A stretch of 64,000 bases of DNA, taken from the IMG/VR virus record IMGVR_UViG_3300005289_000052, positions 62,001 through 126,000 of that record; one strand, written 5' to 3'. The stretch comes from a virus. Positions 34,382 through 43,324 of the stretch are shown one piece after another. Both the position numbers and the translations under genes were made by a program. The notes under the pieces were generated by a model. The model did no database searches, was not told where the DNA came from, and was given only the letters and a program-made list of their open reading frames with translations. The first letter of the stretch is position 1; every line of letters begins with the position of its first letter.

Positions 34382-36069
34382 CAGACGGCTGCCTTGGGGA
34401 ACTCGATTTTTCCAGAATGCTTATACCCAACGATCTCGATGTCTTCCATTTTGAAATCGAAGATGTTCTTGATGTTGGGGTTCAAACGGATGGTTGGACG
34501 GGAATCTTCCACAGGCTCCTGATCCAACCACTTGAGTACCGCAGGCCACTGGTTCTCGTAGATGTGGCAATCGCCGCCGGTCCAAGTGAAGGTATCGGCG
34601 GCGTGACCAGTTACTTGAGCAACCATGTGAGTCAGCATTGCGTATTGTACAACGTTGAACGGATGACCCAGCGGTACATCGTTACTGCGCATGTACAGAT
34701 GCGACGACAGCTTGCGGGTCGGGACCTTGGCATCGTCCAAGAACTGGAAGACTTCAGGATGACGCTGGAACTCGTGTTCGTGACGACGATCATCGTGCAT
34801 CACGGCCATGTTCAACACTTCTTCGGACATATGCTCGAAGCCAGCAGGCTTGTACGTACCCAGCCACTCCAGTCGCTCACGCACCGACATCGGCTTGGAG
34901 AAGAACTGACAGAAGGTGTGGCAAGGACGCAGCGCCATCTCTTCCAGCTCAGCCACGTTCCATGCGGTCAGGATGATACCCCGATCGTCAGGATTGTTGA
35001 TGAGTTGGTCGATGATCTTCTTCACCTGGTCGATCTCGCGACTCACGACGTAGGTTTTACCCTTACCATGAGTTTCGATGTAATCGCTGGAGATCTCACC
35101 GTGGAAGTCATACCCATGTTCAGACAACACGCGGTATTCTTCCTCGCTCACCAAACGAGTGTCATTCCAGTAGCGCCACTGATGCTGGTAGATCTTCGGC
35201 AGTTCGCCAGCAGTGATGGTCTGCGTAGCGATGTCCTTGGACTCCGCGAAACGGTAGAACAGTTCGAACAGCGGAGAGTCTTCAGGCAGCGTTTTCACGA
35301 TGGCTTCAAACAACGGGAGCAGCCACTTGTTGTTGGTGGAGCGCTCGTCGGCCAACAACTCACGGATAGCCGCCGCTGACTTCCAGCGAGTATCTTCGAC
35401 AAAGACCATGACGAAGTCGCGCAACAGGTTTGCCTGAGCAAACGCGTTGAGCAATTCACCCCAGGTGAGGTGACGCCATTCGGCAGTCGTCGCCTTGACC
35501 CACGAATCCCAAATACCGATGTTGTGCTTCTTGAGGAAGCGAACGTTGGTATCGCCCGACAGCATCCAGAGCAACTCGCCCTTGATGCCGAAGTTCCAGT
35601 TGAACTTGGTGGAGATCGACGGCAGTTGACCCATGGAGATGTCCACGGTGTAAGACTGCGAGTTGATCGCACGGGAACGCACCCCGGTACGAGTCTCACT
35701 GTCCACACCCTGCTCCATGATCTTGAGCACCAGCTCGCGGACGTGGTAATCCACGTTGTACGAACTAGGGTCTGGCAAACCAATGATGGCTTTCCCTGGA
35801 GACCACTGGCGCTTCATGCGCTGTTCCAAACGCCACAGCTTGGCCGAAACCTCAGGACGGAACTCGAAAGGAATCCGAGCGTTGTCCAGAGCGCAGATAG
35901 CGTCACCTACCTGCATCGGGTCGTTCAAGTCAGCTAAACACGCTTGGTAGTTACCCGACTCGGCCAGTAACGACATACGCTGGGAGAAGGAATAGAAGTT
36001 CAGCGAGCTGTTGTCGTGATCTTCAATCAGCTTGCGCGCAGTGCGCATACGTTCGTTCAAGTCTTTCAT
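34381..36069 (-). CDS. thyA: Thymidylate synthase, extended form
   Basis: The enzyme methylates dUMP to dTMP with methylene-tetrahydrofolate. Conserved motifs include TRTGVRS, IYQHQWRYW, ALRPCHTFCQFF with the catalytic Cys (C383), SNDVPLGHPFN and GGDCHIYEN. At 562 residues it is about twice the usual length: about 110 extra residues precede the core, and an insertion of roughly 100 lies between the NIGIWDSW segment and IYQHQW. In the Arg pair that normally binds phosphate (RR in E. coli), the second residue is Gly (NPDDRG, R363-G364). The core otherwise appears intact. A hairpin CTGT-AAGG-ACAG holds the ribosome site. Confidence 0.88.
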   Translation of the reverse strand: MKDLNERMRTARKLIEDHDNSSLNFYSFSQRMSLLAESGNYQACLADLNDPMQVGDAICALDNARIPFEFRPEVSAKLWRLEQRMKRQWSPGKAIIGLPDPSSYNVDYHVRELVLKIMEQGVDSETRTGVRSRAINSQSYTVDISMGQLPSISTKFNWNFGIKGELLWMLSGDTNVRFLKKHNIGIWDSWVKATTAEWRHLTWGELLNAFAQANLLRDFVMVFVEDTRWKSAAAIRELLADERSTNNKWLLPLFEAIVKTLPEDSPLFELFYRFAESKDIATQTITAGELPKIYQHQWRYWNDTRLVSEEEYRVLSEHGYDFHGEISSDYIETHGKGKTYVVSREIDQVKKIIDQLINNPDDRGIILTAWNVAELEEMALRPCHTFCQFFSKPMSVRERLEWLGTYKPAGFEHMSEEVLNMAVMHDDRRHEHEFQRHPEVFQFLDDAKVPTRKLSSHLYMRSNDVPLGHPFNVVQYAMLTHMVAQVTGHAADTFTWTGGDCHIYENQWPAVLKWLDQEPVEDSRPTIRLNPNIKNIFDFKMEDIEIVGYKHSGKIEFPKAAV

Positions 36070-36077
36070 ATCTGTCC

Positions 36078-36281
36078 TTACAGAACTTTCACGGCGGTGG
36101 TGTCACGAATGATCGTGCGGCCACGGCTAGGGATGTTGTTGTGGTCCATGGCTTTCACCAAGGCTTGTTCGTAGGTGTACCCGTCGTTCTCGTACGCCTG
36201 TACTTCTTGCCGCCAGTTCGCTTGCTGCTTGAAGAGCTGGATACGTTCTTGCAGGGACAGCTTGCGATGTTTAGGCAGCAT
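36078..36281 (-). CDS. Hypothetical protein, 67 aa
   Basis: This small, basic, helical protein is unknown. The ATG at 36281 has GGAGAAG upstream and overlaps the previous gene by 11 bases. It lies 9 bases before thymidylate synthase. Confidence 0.7.
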   Translation of the reverse strand: MLPKHRKLSLQERIQLFKQQANWRQEVQAYENDGYTYEQALVKAMDHNNIPSRGRTIIRDTTAVKVL

Positions 36282-37077
36282 ATTTCTTCTCCACGTGACC
36301 ATAAAGGAAGTTAAGGGCTTCAAAGAACACCATACCGAGATCGGCGTACTGGAAGTTTGTGCGTGGAACGTCGTCGGAAGAACCGATTACCAGTTCCCAC
36401 TCTTGATTGACTTCATCCCACTCAAGAGAATGGGACAGTCGCAGTTCTCGAGTGAGTTTGTGAACTTCTTTGTAGAAGTCGCCAAAGGCTGGGTGACTCG
36501 GACCATCCATTTTTGGCAAGTGGTCAGGTTTGGCCAAGTTCCAACGACGGGCGTGCAGCCAGACGTCAGGACGTGGTTCAACACTACCGGTCCAGCCGAT
36601 GGTGAAAGGATCGCTGACCTTCAAGCCCAACTTACCAGCCAATTCGCCCATGGCGTCAGCCGGTTTAGCGGCCTTCATGTTTGAGAAGCAGGACATCATG
36701 TCGACGGCCTGTTCGTGACCTGCGTCGATGTCGTCGTAGATGTAGGCGTTCTGGAGAGCGTCTACCAATTGTTCCAAACGACCGATGTGGTCGACACCTT
36801 CTTCGAGGGTGATGATCCCGACCAAGCACGGTTTGCAGTCACGCTCGTTGGAGTAGTGACCCAGCAGCGAGTTCAGTACTGTCAGATGGAACATCAACAT
36901 CCGGCCAGCGAAGTTATCGGTGTAGCAAGTCACCACCCGTACTGGGTAGGGATTGCCTTTGGAGTCTACCAGCGCTTCTTCACCCAAACGATTCGTCTGC
37001 CATTTGAAACCTGCCAGACGCTCGTCCGATGGAAGACGGGACAGGACACCTGGGATAACGGTTGCGATTTGTTTCAT
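36271..37077 (-). CDS. Hypothetical protein, 268 aa
   Basis: This soluble protein is unknown to me. It shares a pattern with the gene upstream (LVDALQNAYIYDD against FVDALQVCFIYES), so the two are distant paralogues. I chose ATG 37077, with AAGGTG 9 bases upstream; a GTG at 37089 would leave it without one. Confidence 0.75.
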   Translation of the reverse strand: MKQIATVIPGVLSRLPSDERLAGFKWQTNRLGEEALVDSKGNPYPVRVVTCYTDNFAGRMLMFHLTVLNSLLGHYSNERDCKPCLVGIITLEEGVDHIGRLEQLVDALQNAYIYDDIDAGHEQAVDMMSCFSNMKAAKPADAMGELAGKLGLKVSDPFTIGWTGSVEPRPDVWLHARRWNLAKPDHLPKMDGPSHPAFGDFYKEVHKLTRELRLSHSLEWDEVNQEWELVIGSSDDVPRTNFQYADLGMVFFEALNFLYGHVEKKYAA

Positions 37078-37098
37078 GTTTGCATACACCTTCTGAGG

Positions 37099-37515
37099 TT
37101 ATAGAACGAAATGAGCGATGGGATTACCCAACAGATAATCCATCATGGACTCTTTGTGCACGAATACGTCTTTACCGCTTTCGTAAATGAAACACACTTG
37201 GAGCGCATCTACGAAACTTTCCAGCAGACTGCTAATCTGACCTACGTGTTGATACGTAGCGATATAGACAGCCGATTCCCAACCCTCGGGGATCAGTTGA
37301 TCTTTGAGTATCGGGGAGTAACGACCGACTGTCGCCACAATCAGGCCGGTGTTCTTCACGCGAGTTACTGAGATAGCAATCTCATTTGTGCGCCCTGTTT
37401 CCCCATCAGTCAATTCCAGGTTCGCACCAAGTGGTTGCACTTGACGGAAACCTTCGATGTTCTGCATGTGGTAACGAAGTAATTGAGGGCTAAGGATACA
37501 TTCTACTTTTAACAC
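37099..37515 (-). CDS. Hypothetical protein, first gene after an early promoter
   Basis: This 138-residue soluble protein is a distant paralogue of the next gene. I chose the GTG at 37515, with AAGGTGG upstream. An ATG at 37548 lies almost on the promoter (37558-37580) and has no ribosome site, so it is probably untranscribed or unusable. Confidence 0.7.
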   Translation of the reverse strand: MLKVECILSPQLLRYHMQNIEGFRQVQPLGANLELTDGETGRTNEIAISVTRVKNTGLIVATVGRYSPILKDQLIPEGWESAVYIATYQHVGQISSLLESFVDALQVCFIYESGKDVFVHKESMMDYLLGNPIAHFVL

Positions 37516-37557
37516 TTCTCCACCTTCTGAGGGAAAATTGAACGGCATTACTTCAGC

Positions 37558-37580
37558 TAGATGATATACGTCTGTAATAC
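37558..37580 (-). promoter_or_regulatory. Early-type promoter, TATATCATCTA form
   Basis: The minus strand reads CAGACG-TATATCAT-CTA, very like the site near 29754. It would start transcription close to 37550, before the gene at 37515. Confidence 0.55.
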
Positions 37581-37603
37581 ATTTAAATCAGGGCATAAAG
37601 GCA

Positions 37604-37615
37604 GGCCCGAAGGCC
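37604..37615 (-). terminator. Short UUCG-loop hairpin
   Basis: GGCC-TTCG-GGCC on the minus strand follows the gene ending at 37632. The stem is short but the loop matches the other hairpins. Confidence 0.5.
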
Positions 37616-37631
37616 CACCCCTATTTAACGC

Positions 37632-39344
37632 TTAGTCGCTGGACGACGAACCGCCATCGGAGCTACCACCGGAGTCATTACCACCGCCGTAACCGCTGTC
37701 ATCGCGAGCATCACGATGTGGCGCTGGGTCGTAACGGAATGGAGCTTCGTCAACGTGAGCGAACTCAGGACGCTGGCCACGAGCGTAGACTTTGTCGCCC
37801 GCAACGTTGTCACCGGAACCCGAGTGGGACTGCTGGATGTTGCGCTCGTGTGCAGCTTCGGCTCGAGCTTGCAGTTCCGGGTTCAGTTCGATGGGACGAG
37901 ACAGCCCACGACCGATTTCCGGGTTGTCACCGTAGTTGACGTTCAGACCACCGTCAGCACGACGCTCTACAGATTCTGGCAGGCGGACTTCTTCACCGAA
38001 GGGTTGACCCGTGCGGATCTCTTCGGCAACTTCGTCACCCATACGCCCAGCTTCTTCTTCATCGTCCAGGTCATCCGGCAGATCGCCGTCTTCTTCCTGC
38101 TCGAGTTCCAGACCATTGCCGTCATCGAGCGGTTCTTCGGGCACTGGATCGCCTTTCAGGGCGTCCCAGCCTTCCAGCACCGATGCCTTGATGGCAGCGA
38201 TGGTTTGGTCAGGTGCAGGATCGTGTGGATCGATAGCGATCACCAGAGCCTTCTTGCCTTCCATCGGATGGTCGATGAAACCGTCGAAGAACGCTTGACC
38301 TGCACGTTCAACAACCGCCTCGCCTTCCTGGAGTTTCCAGCTCAACAGATCGAAGTCGCTGGATTCGAGGTAAGCGTTGGCCACTTCGAGCGACAGGACT
38401 TCGGCAGGCAGTTGAGCAATGCGCTCAGCTTCGGCACGGGCGTCAGACGCACGTTGTGCTTCGGCTTCATCGAACTGCGCTTGTTCTTCGGCCTTGGCTT
38501 TGTCGTCAGCGATCAGACGCTTGTAGGCGTCAGCCAGGATGTACGACCAGCGCTCGAGGTTGAACCCCGACGCAGGGTCGGTGATTTCGTCCAGGGTGTA
38601 GAAGCCGCAGGTGATCAGCTCTTCTTCTTTGCAGGTGACTTCGATGTGTGGCGGAATGCCGACCGAATACACCAGACCCAGGTGTTGTTTGCCGACGTCG
38701 TTGGCGTCGTCACGGATGAAGCCTTCGTGACTGAAAGTGGTCGGGCAGTTCTGAATCAGTTCCTGGAAGGTCATGCCGGAGAAGTCCAGCTCTTCGTCCA
38801 TTTCCTCGATCAGGCTGGCGACCATGGCGTCGCGAGCATTGAGGGTCCAGTTCGGGTAGAAGCGCATCGACTGAGCTTCTGGATGACCGGCCGCACCGAT
38901 GGAGTGGTTGCCCGCCAGCTTTTCTTCGCCGACCTTCTTGCTGCGCTGGAAGATGAAGAACTCGATCTGGTTCTTGGCTTCGTTGTGACGATGGATCATC
39001 ACGTACGGGATCGGGTGACGGAACAGCGGACTTTCTTCCAGACGGCGGCGACGAGTCATCACCATGTCCAGCTTGATGCGGTCGAAACGCTCGGACATTA
39101 CGTCCTTGAGTGGATCGGCGGTGTACTCGAGACCTTGTACAGTGAACTCGGCGTCGATGGCGTCACGCCAGTAGCCGATCACCAGGCGGTCTTTCGAGTC
39201 GACTGCTTCATCACCCGGTTGTACGGTGGGAGCAGCGAGGCCAGCTTCGGACGGGTGCACGTTACCCAGCTCAGCTACAGCTTCGCCAACAGGCAGAGCC
39301 TGGTCTTGAGCCAATTCTTCCGACGGTTGTTGTTGCAGATCCAT
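37632..39344 (-). CDS. NUDIX-like protein with long acidic tail
   Basis: Residues 105-190 of 570 resemble a NUDIX hydrolase: strands around PYVMIHRH, then NHSIGAAGHPE and, after an insertion, ASLIEEMDEELDF, in place of the G-x5-E-x7-RE-x-x-EE box. Such enzymes cleave nucleoside diphosphates linked to another group, such as NADH, ADP-ribose or RNA caps. The box is imperfect, so an inactive or distant form is possible. The C-terminal half is acidic and disordered (long Glu/Asp runs, then Gly/Ser). A palindrome (39344-39360) contains the ribosome site. It lies near the NAD salvage pair. Confidence 0.6.
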   Translation of the reverse strand: MDLQQQPSEELAQDQALPVGEAVAELGNVHPSEAGLAAPTVQPGDEAVDSKDRLVIGYWRDAIDAEFTVQGLEYTADPLKDVMSERFDRIKLDMVMTRRRRLEESPLFRHPIPYVMIHRHNEAKNQIEFFIFQRSKKVGEEKLAGNHSIGAAGHPEAQSMRFYPNWTLNARDAMVASLIEEMDEELDFSGMTFQELIQNCPTTFSHEGFIRDDANDVGKQHLGLVYSVGIPPHIEVTCKEEELITCGFYTLDEITDPASGFNLERWSYILADAYKRLIADDKAKAEEQAQFDEAEAQRASDARAEAERIAQLPAEVLSLEVANAYLESSDFDLLSWKLQEGEAVVERAGQAFFDGFIDHPMEGKKALVIAIDPHDPAPDQTIAAIKASVLEGWDALKGDPVPEEPLDDGNGLELEQEEDGDLPDDLDDEEEAGRMGDEVAEEIRTGQPFGEEVRLPESVERRADGGLNVNYGDNPEIGRGLSRPIELNPELQARAEAAHERNIQQSHSGSGDNVAGDKVYARGQRPEFAHVDEAPFRYDPAPHRDARDDSGYGGGNDSGGSSDGGSSSSD

Positions 39345-39404
39345 GAAAAGGTCCTTTTCAGGTTAACGGTTATTCAACACAGGATCACTCGTCCCTGTTA
39401 GAAA

Positions 39405-39905
39405 TTACGTGCGGTTACGACGAGCCTCAGCAACTCTGGCTTGGATGCTGTCGAAGAATGCCGTCATTTCTTCATCAGAGACTTCTGGGGTATAACCACA
39501 CATGTCTTTGGCGTAGCGGAACATGCCCCCGATCAGTTCTCGCATCTTGCGTTCGAGATCAGACGGGAAGCCACCACGGTATTCAGACGGTGTGTTCAAC
39601 GACCACTCAACAGGTTTGTTCGGGTCGTCGTAGTCGTGGATGGTGATAGTCCAGCGATGGTTACTAAACTCATCACCCACTTTAAAGAAGAACACTACGT
39701 TGTTGCAGTCAGCATCGCCGTAGTAGTTGTAGTCGTGGAAGGGTTCGTAATACTTGCGATCACGGAAATTGGTAGTCCGCAATTGCAACTCGCCCCACGA
39801 CGTAGGAACAGACCAAACCAAGTCACGAGGTAACTTGACTTTCTTGAGTCGGTCCAGTTGCTGAGCGTAAAAATGAAGTGCTGCACTGCCTTCTGAGAAA
39901 GCCAT
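39405..39905 (-). CDS. Hypothetical protein, 166 aa
   Basis: This soluble protein, rich in Tyr and Asp in the middle (FHDYNYYGDAD), is unknown. ATG 39905 has GGAGG just upstream. Confidence 0.75.
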   Translation of the reverse strand: MAFSEGSAALHFYAQQLDRLKKVKLPRDLVWSVPTSWGELQLRTTNFRDRKYYEPFHDYNYYGDADCNNVVFFFKVGDEFSNHRWTITIHDYDDPNKPVEWSLNTPSEYRGGFPSDLERKMRELIGGMFRYAKDMCGYTPEVSDEEMTAFFDSIQARVAEARRNRT

Positions 39906-39924
39906 AGAACCTCCGAACATAAAA

Positions 39925-39942
39925 GGCAGGCCGAAGCCTGCC
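39925..39942 (-). terminator. UUCG-loop hairpin after nadV
   Basis: GGCAGGC-TTCG-GCCTGCC on the minus strand lies 13 bases after the nadV stop and is followed by TTTTATG. Confidence 0.72.
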
Positions 39943-39955
39943 TCTATGCTGTTAC

Positions 39956-41914
39956 TTAGTAGGTGGCACCGCCGAGACGCTCACGGATTTCACCGAGAGT
40001 GGTACGGTTGGTGAAGTGACTGTTCTTGAACACGGAACGCAGTTCGCCCGACGAAGTAGCCAGGGTATCGAACGACATGTCCTGTTCTTGAGACAGTACG
40101 TAGTCATCTTCTACCAGGTCTACACGCAGGAAGCCTTTCGCAGACTTCTTGGCAGTTTCGCCTTCGGTGGCTGGCGCTTTGTACAGGTCGATGAGAGTAT
40201 CTTCGATCTGGATCGCAGTGCCTTTGATAGCCTGGCCGAAAGTGTCGCGAGTGATGTACTGGTAGGTGTAGCTACCGATACCGAGTACCACGTTGCCCGA
40301 AGCGAAGGCTTTCTTCGCCAGACGACGCATGATCTCTTCGGTGCGTTGAACAGTGATGCTGTCACCGTAGATCAGACCGATGTGTTCGTCCAGCAGACGG
40401 TAGCCTTCCATGGTGGTGGTGCCACCGAAGGTTTCCCACAGGCATTCCACAGCGCCTTTCTCTTCTGGGGTCAGCACGTGCTCCACGATGTGGTAGCCAC
40501 ACTGGTAACGACCGGTCAGATCGTATTCCAGCTCGATCTCCAGCGACTTGAGGAAGCCGTAGATCATTGGCTTCACTGGGTCGTGGACTTCGGTCGGCAG
40601 ACGCTCAGGCGACAGATGACGAGTAGCAGCAGTCATGCCCTGGAAGGAGTCGACCACAGTACGACCAGCACGCTCGAGGATCGCCGCATCCAGTTCAGCC
40701 CACGAACGGTTACGATTGCGATTGATCGAATCGGTAGCACGCCACAGCTTGTGTTCGCGATCACGGAAGTAGATGTGCTTGCGACGACCGTCAGCAGGAC
40801 CACGACGGTACATCATTTGCTCAGCTTCTTCTTGGGTGAAGATCTCAGCACCACAGATGATCTCAACCGGATCACCCGAGTCAGGACGGATCACGACTTT
40901 GGCCAGACCGAGGCTGTCTTTCGGACGCGACAGGATCACGTCTTTCAGTTCAGGAACGATCTTGGTGACGACGCCCCAGAAGTCAAACGAGTCCGACACC
41001 AGAGCCACAGCACCGTTCGGGTAGACCTCGGTGATCAGACGCTTGAAGAAGCGCTTCTCGGCTTCCAGGCGCATGCGCTTGTAGCCTTCCTCGTCGACCT
41101 TCTGGTTTTTCTCTTGAAGCTGTTCGAGTTCGAAGTGCAGCTCGGAGAGGATGTTGGCCGTAGCAACGGCGTGTTCGGTAGCCGGAATCGAGCAGGCCAC
41201 GAACTCCTTCTCTACGTTCGCGCCGTAGTAGTCTTCGGCGTAGTCGATCGCAGGGATGGTGTCGGTACCGCAGAAGCTCAGCAGGTGACCGAAGGAACCA
41301 CGCACGTCTTCCAGACCGATGCCACGGAACGAGAAGTCGTGACCCTGGACGTCAACGAACTCTTTCGGAGTACCGGTGACTTGAGCCCAGTGTTTCAGGA
41401 CACGACGGTATTCGAAAGCGATGGTCGAACAGGTGACGATTTTCCAGATCAACGCCGACATCGAGGTTTCGAGGTAGTTCGTGAACCAGTAGAAGTCAGG
41501 GTGCGTGTTGTAGATGGTGTACAACGGCACGTTCATGTTGACACGTGCACCTTCCGGCAGCGCCAGTACTTCGATCGGCAGGTAGCCCAGGTCGTGCAGA
41601 CGCTCGAAACCATCAACTGGAACCTTGCCTTCGCCGAGGTAGTAGTCCATGCGGCGCTTGTAGCGCTTGATGACTTCATCTTTCGGCTTGGAGAAGAAGC
41701 TGCGCTGCCACAGCTCGTTCAGTTCTTGCAGGATACCTTGCAGACCAGCCCAGACCACCTTGTGATCCCAGAACTGCGACTTCGATACGGAACGCTCGAA
41801 CAGGCGATCAGCACGCGCCGTCAGGTTCCCGTAGGTGAAGTTGGAGCCTTTCGGGAACATTGGGCGGTGGCCGACTTTGTAACCGTCACAAACGTTGGGG
41901 GCAAACAGGTTCAT
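39956..41914 (-). CDS. nadV: Nicotinamide phosphoribosyltransferase
   Basis: The enzyme joins nicotinamide and PRPP to give nicotinamide mononucleotide, the key step of NAD+ salvage. Motifs fit the NAMPT/NadV family: DGYKVGHRPMFP near the start, QGHDFSFRG with the catalytic His, FCGTDTIPA, VSDSFDFWG, VIRPDSGDP, and GLIYGDS near the end. At 652 residues it is longer than usual (about 490) because of insertions and a longer C-terminus. It overlaps the PRPP synthetase gene by 4 bases (ATGA), so the enzyme is coupled to its own substrate supply. Confidence 0.9.
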   Translation of the reverse strand: MNLFAPNVCDGYKVGHRPMFPKGSNFTYGNLTARADRLFERSVSKSQFWDHKVVWAGLQGILQELNELWQRSFFSKPKDEVIKRYKRRMDYYLGEGKVPVDGFERLHDLGYLPIEVLALPEGARVNMNVPLYTIYNTHPDFYWFTNYLETSMSALIWKIVTCSTIAFEYRRVLKHWAQVTGTPKEFVDVQGHDFSFRGIGLEDVRGSFGHLLSFCGTDTIPAIDYAEDYYGANVEKEFVACSIPATEHAVATANILSELHFELEQLQEKNQKVDEEGYKRMRLEAEKRFFKRLITEVYPNGAVALVSDSFDFWGVVTKIVPELKDVILSRPKDSLGLAKVVIRPDSGDPVEIICGAEIFTQEEAEQMMYRRGPADGRRKHIYFRDREHKLWRATDSINRNRNRSWAELDAAILERAGRTVVDSFQGMTAATRHLSPERLPTEVHDPVKPMIYGFLKSLEIELEYDLTGRYQCGYHIVEHVLTPEEKGAVECLWETFGGTTTMEGYRLLDEHIGLIYGDSITVQRTEEIMRRLAKKAFASGNVVLGIGSYTYQYITRDTFGQAIKGTAIQIEDTLIDLYKAPATEGETAKKSAKGFLRVDLVEDDYVLSQEQDMSFDTLATSSGELRSVFKNSHFTNRTTLGEIRERLGGATY

Positions 41915-42822
41915 GCCAGAAGTCCTTGTACAGGGTGCCAGTAGATTTTGTCGTCATTGACTTCGTCAGGACGCTTGTTGTACGACGCGTTCGGGTGCCA
42001 CGAGTTGGTGGTGCGAATCTGGTCGTAGTGTTTGGTCAGTAGAGCGTAGCCTTTGGTGAACAGACCGTGAGTGACGAACAGCTCGAGAGAGCAGTAGTCA
42101 TTATCGCCGCTCACACGCATGTAGTCCGCCTCGAAAGGCTGGAGCTTCTCACGCAGAGCTTTGGCCAGCTCGATGAAGGTGAAGCCACCGTCGCAGATGT
42201 CGTCAACAACCAACCAGGTCAAACGAGGGGTTGGCTCAAACGGGATGTCGACACTGGTGCCAACGATCTTGCCGGTTTCGACGTCACGGTGTTTGGAACC
42301 GTAAGCGATACGAGTAACACCAACCAGGCGGGCCAGTTCTTCAACCTTCTTCACCGCCCCAGCGTCAGGGGCTACCAGTACAACGCGTTCCCAGGCGTGA
42401 CGACCGAGCTTAGCAACGATCTGCGGTAGGGTGATGTGGGTCAGGCGATCCAACAGAGCAGCACCGACGTCACTGTGAATGTCCAGGACCGTCACGGTGT
42501 TGTAGCGCTGGAGGTTGATGATGTCGCAGAACGGCTTGATGGTCAGCGACTCACCTGGACGTGGCACGCGGTCTTGGCGAGCGTACGGCAGGTAAGGCAT
42601 GTACAGGTGGATCTCGAGGGCTGGGTTCAGCCGACGGATCGCATCAGTGACCATGACGAGGTCCATGATGTCCACTGCGTTCTTGAGGTGAGCGGTCAGG
42701 TTGACAGCTTTCCAGCTCGCTACAGCGGGGTCGACGTACGGATGCACTTCACCGCCCGGCAACACTTTCGAGTTAGCGGGAAACGAGATGTTAACGTCCC
42801 CACGATTGCTAATCAAAATCAT
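41911..42822 (-). CDS. prs: Ribose-phosphate pyrophosphokinase (PRPP synthetase)
   Basis: The enzyme makes PRPP from ribose 5-phosphate and ATP. It has PYLPYARQDR, a catalytic-type LDIHSD, APDAGAVKK and the PRPP-binding loop VVDDICDGGFT (the usual T after D is G here). At 303 residues it is of normal length. Its stop overlaps the nadV start by 4 bases. With NadV it supplies NMN; PRPP could also serve nucleotide synthesis. Confidence 0.9.
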   Translation of the reverse strand: MILISNRGDVNISFPANSKVLPGGEVHPYVDPAVASWKAVNLTAHLKNAVDIMDLVMVTDAIRRLNPALEIHLYMPYLPYARQDRVPRPGESLTIKPFCDIINLQRYNTVTVLDIHSDVGAALLDRLTHITLPQIVAKLGRHAWERVVLVAPDAGAVKKVEELARLVGVTRIAYGSKHRDVETGKIVGTSVDIPFEPTPRLTWLVVDDICDGGFTFIELAKALREKLQPFEADYMRVSGDNDYCSLELFVTHGLFTKGYALLTKHYDQIRTTNSWHPNASYNKRPDEVNDDKIYWHPVQGLLA

Positions 42823-42887
42823 GTGGCTTCCTTTTCTTTATTGCATACGGGTTACTCTCACCCAATACCACCACTATGTAAGAAAAA

Positions 42888-42912
42888 AAAGAGGGGACCG
42901 AAGCCCCCTCTT
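42888..42912 (-). terminator. Intrinsic terminator
   Basis: An AAGAGGGGGC/GTCCCCTCTT stem with a TTCG loop and a T-tract on the minus strand ends the unit finishing at 42915, just upstream of prs. Confidence 0.85.
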
Positions 42913-42914
42913 GA

Positions 42915-43160
42915 TTAACCGAAGACCCTCTGCATCAGCGATCGTTTCTTCGGCGCAGGCCGGGAAGCGACAGCTAATACAGCAAGCACCGCCAGGCCAG
43001 CAATTGCTACGTTGGCTTGGGCATTGGTGTTGTTACGTTCTGTCTTCTGTTCTTCGACCTTCAATTCCAAACGGGCAAGTTCAGCTTTCCGTTCAGCAAT
43101 CTGGAGTTCGACCGAAGCCAGCTCAGTTTCTTGCGCGGTGATCAGTTGTTGCTCGCTCAT
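42915..43160 (-). CDS. Coiled-coil membrane protein, 81 aa
   Basis: The first 45 residues form a charged coiled coil (LQIAERKAELARLELKVEEQ) and residues 50-65 a membrane segment (VAIAGLAVLAVLAVA) with a basic tail. This is typical of small phage holin-, spanin- or anchor-like proteins, but none can be named. It starts by ATGA overlap. Confidence 0.68.
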   Translation of the reverse strand: MSEQQLITAQETELASVELQIAERKAELARLELKVEEQKTERNNTNAQANVAIAGLAVLAVLAVASRPAPKKRSLMQRVFG

Positions 43161-43324
43161 TTCGACCCCTTGGGCGGACGCCCTTCCATCTTGCGCCAAG
43201 TTTCATCAAGCTTCTTCATGTGCTTGGCGAGTTCTTCGTGTTTCCCTGCTTGATGTAACTCCAAGGCTTCTGAGCCCGGCATCATCAGGGTACCGTCGGA
43301 ATAACGGACTGCTTTACTGCTCAT
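43157..43324 (-). CDS. Hypothetical protein, 55 aa
   Basis: This short helical protein, rich in His, Lys and Glu, is unknown. It overlaps both neighbours (ATGA at its end, 11 bases at its start), which supports a real gene. Confidence 0.68.
   Translation of the reverse strand: MSSKAVRYSDGTLMMPGSEALELHQAGKHEELAKHMKKLDETWRKMEGRPPKGSK

Noticed and set aside
34381-36069. Intein or intron inside thymidylate synthase
   Set aside because: The extra length has no splice-junction residues, no endonuclease motif and no break in frame; it looks like ordinary domain insertion.
37516-37548. ATG start at 37548 for the gene ending at 37099
   Set aside because: It lies next to the promoter, has no ribosome site, and the AAGGTGG site fits the GTG at 37515.
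37716-39401. Long open frame opposite the NUDIX-like gene
   Set aside because: It mirrors the minus-strand gene, which has a proper ribosome site and a recognisable domain.
40016-41944. Long open frame opposite nadV
   Set aside because: It is antisense to a clear enzyme gene and explained by codon bias.
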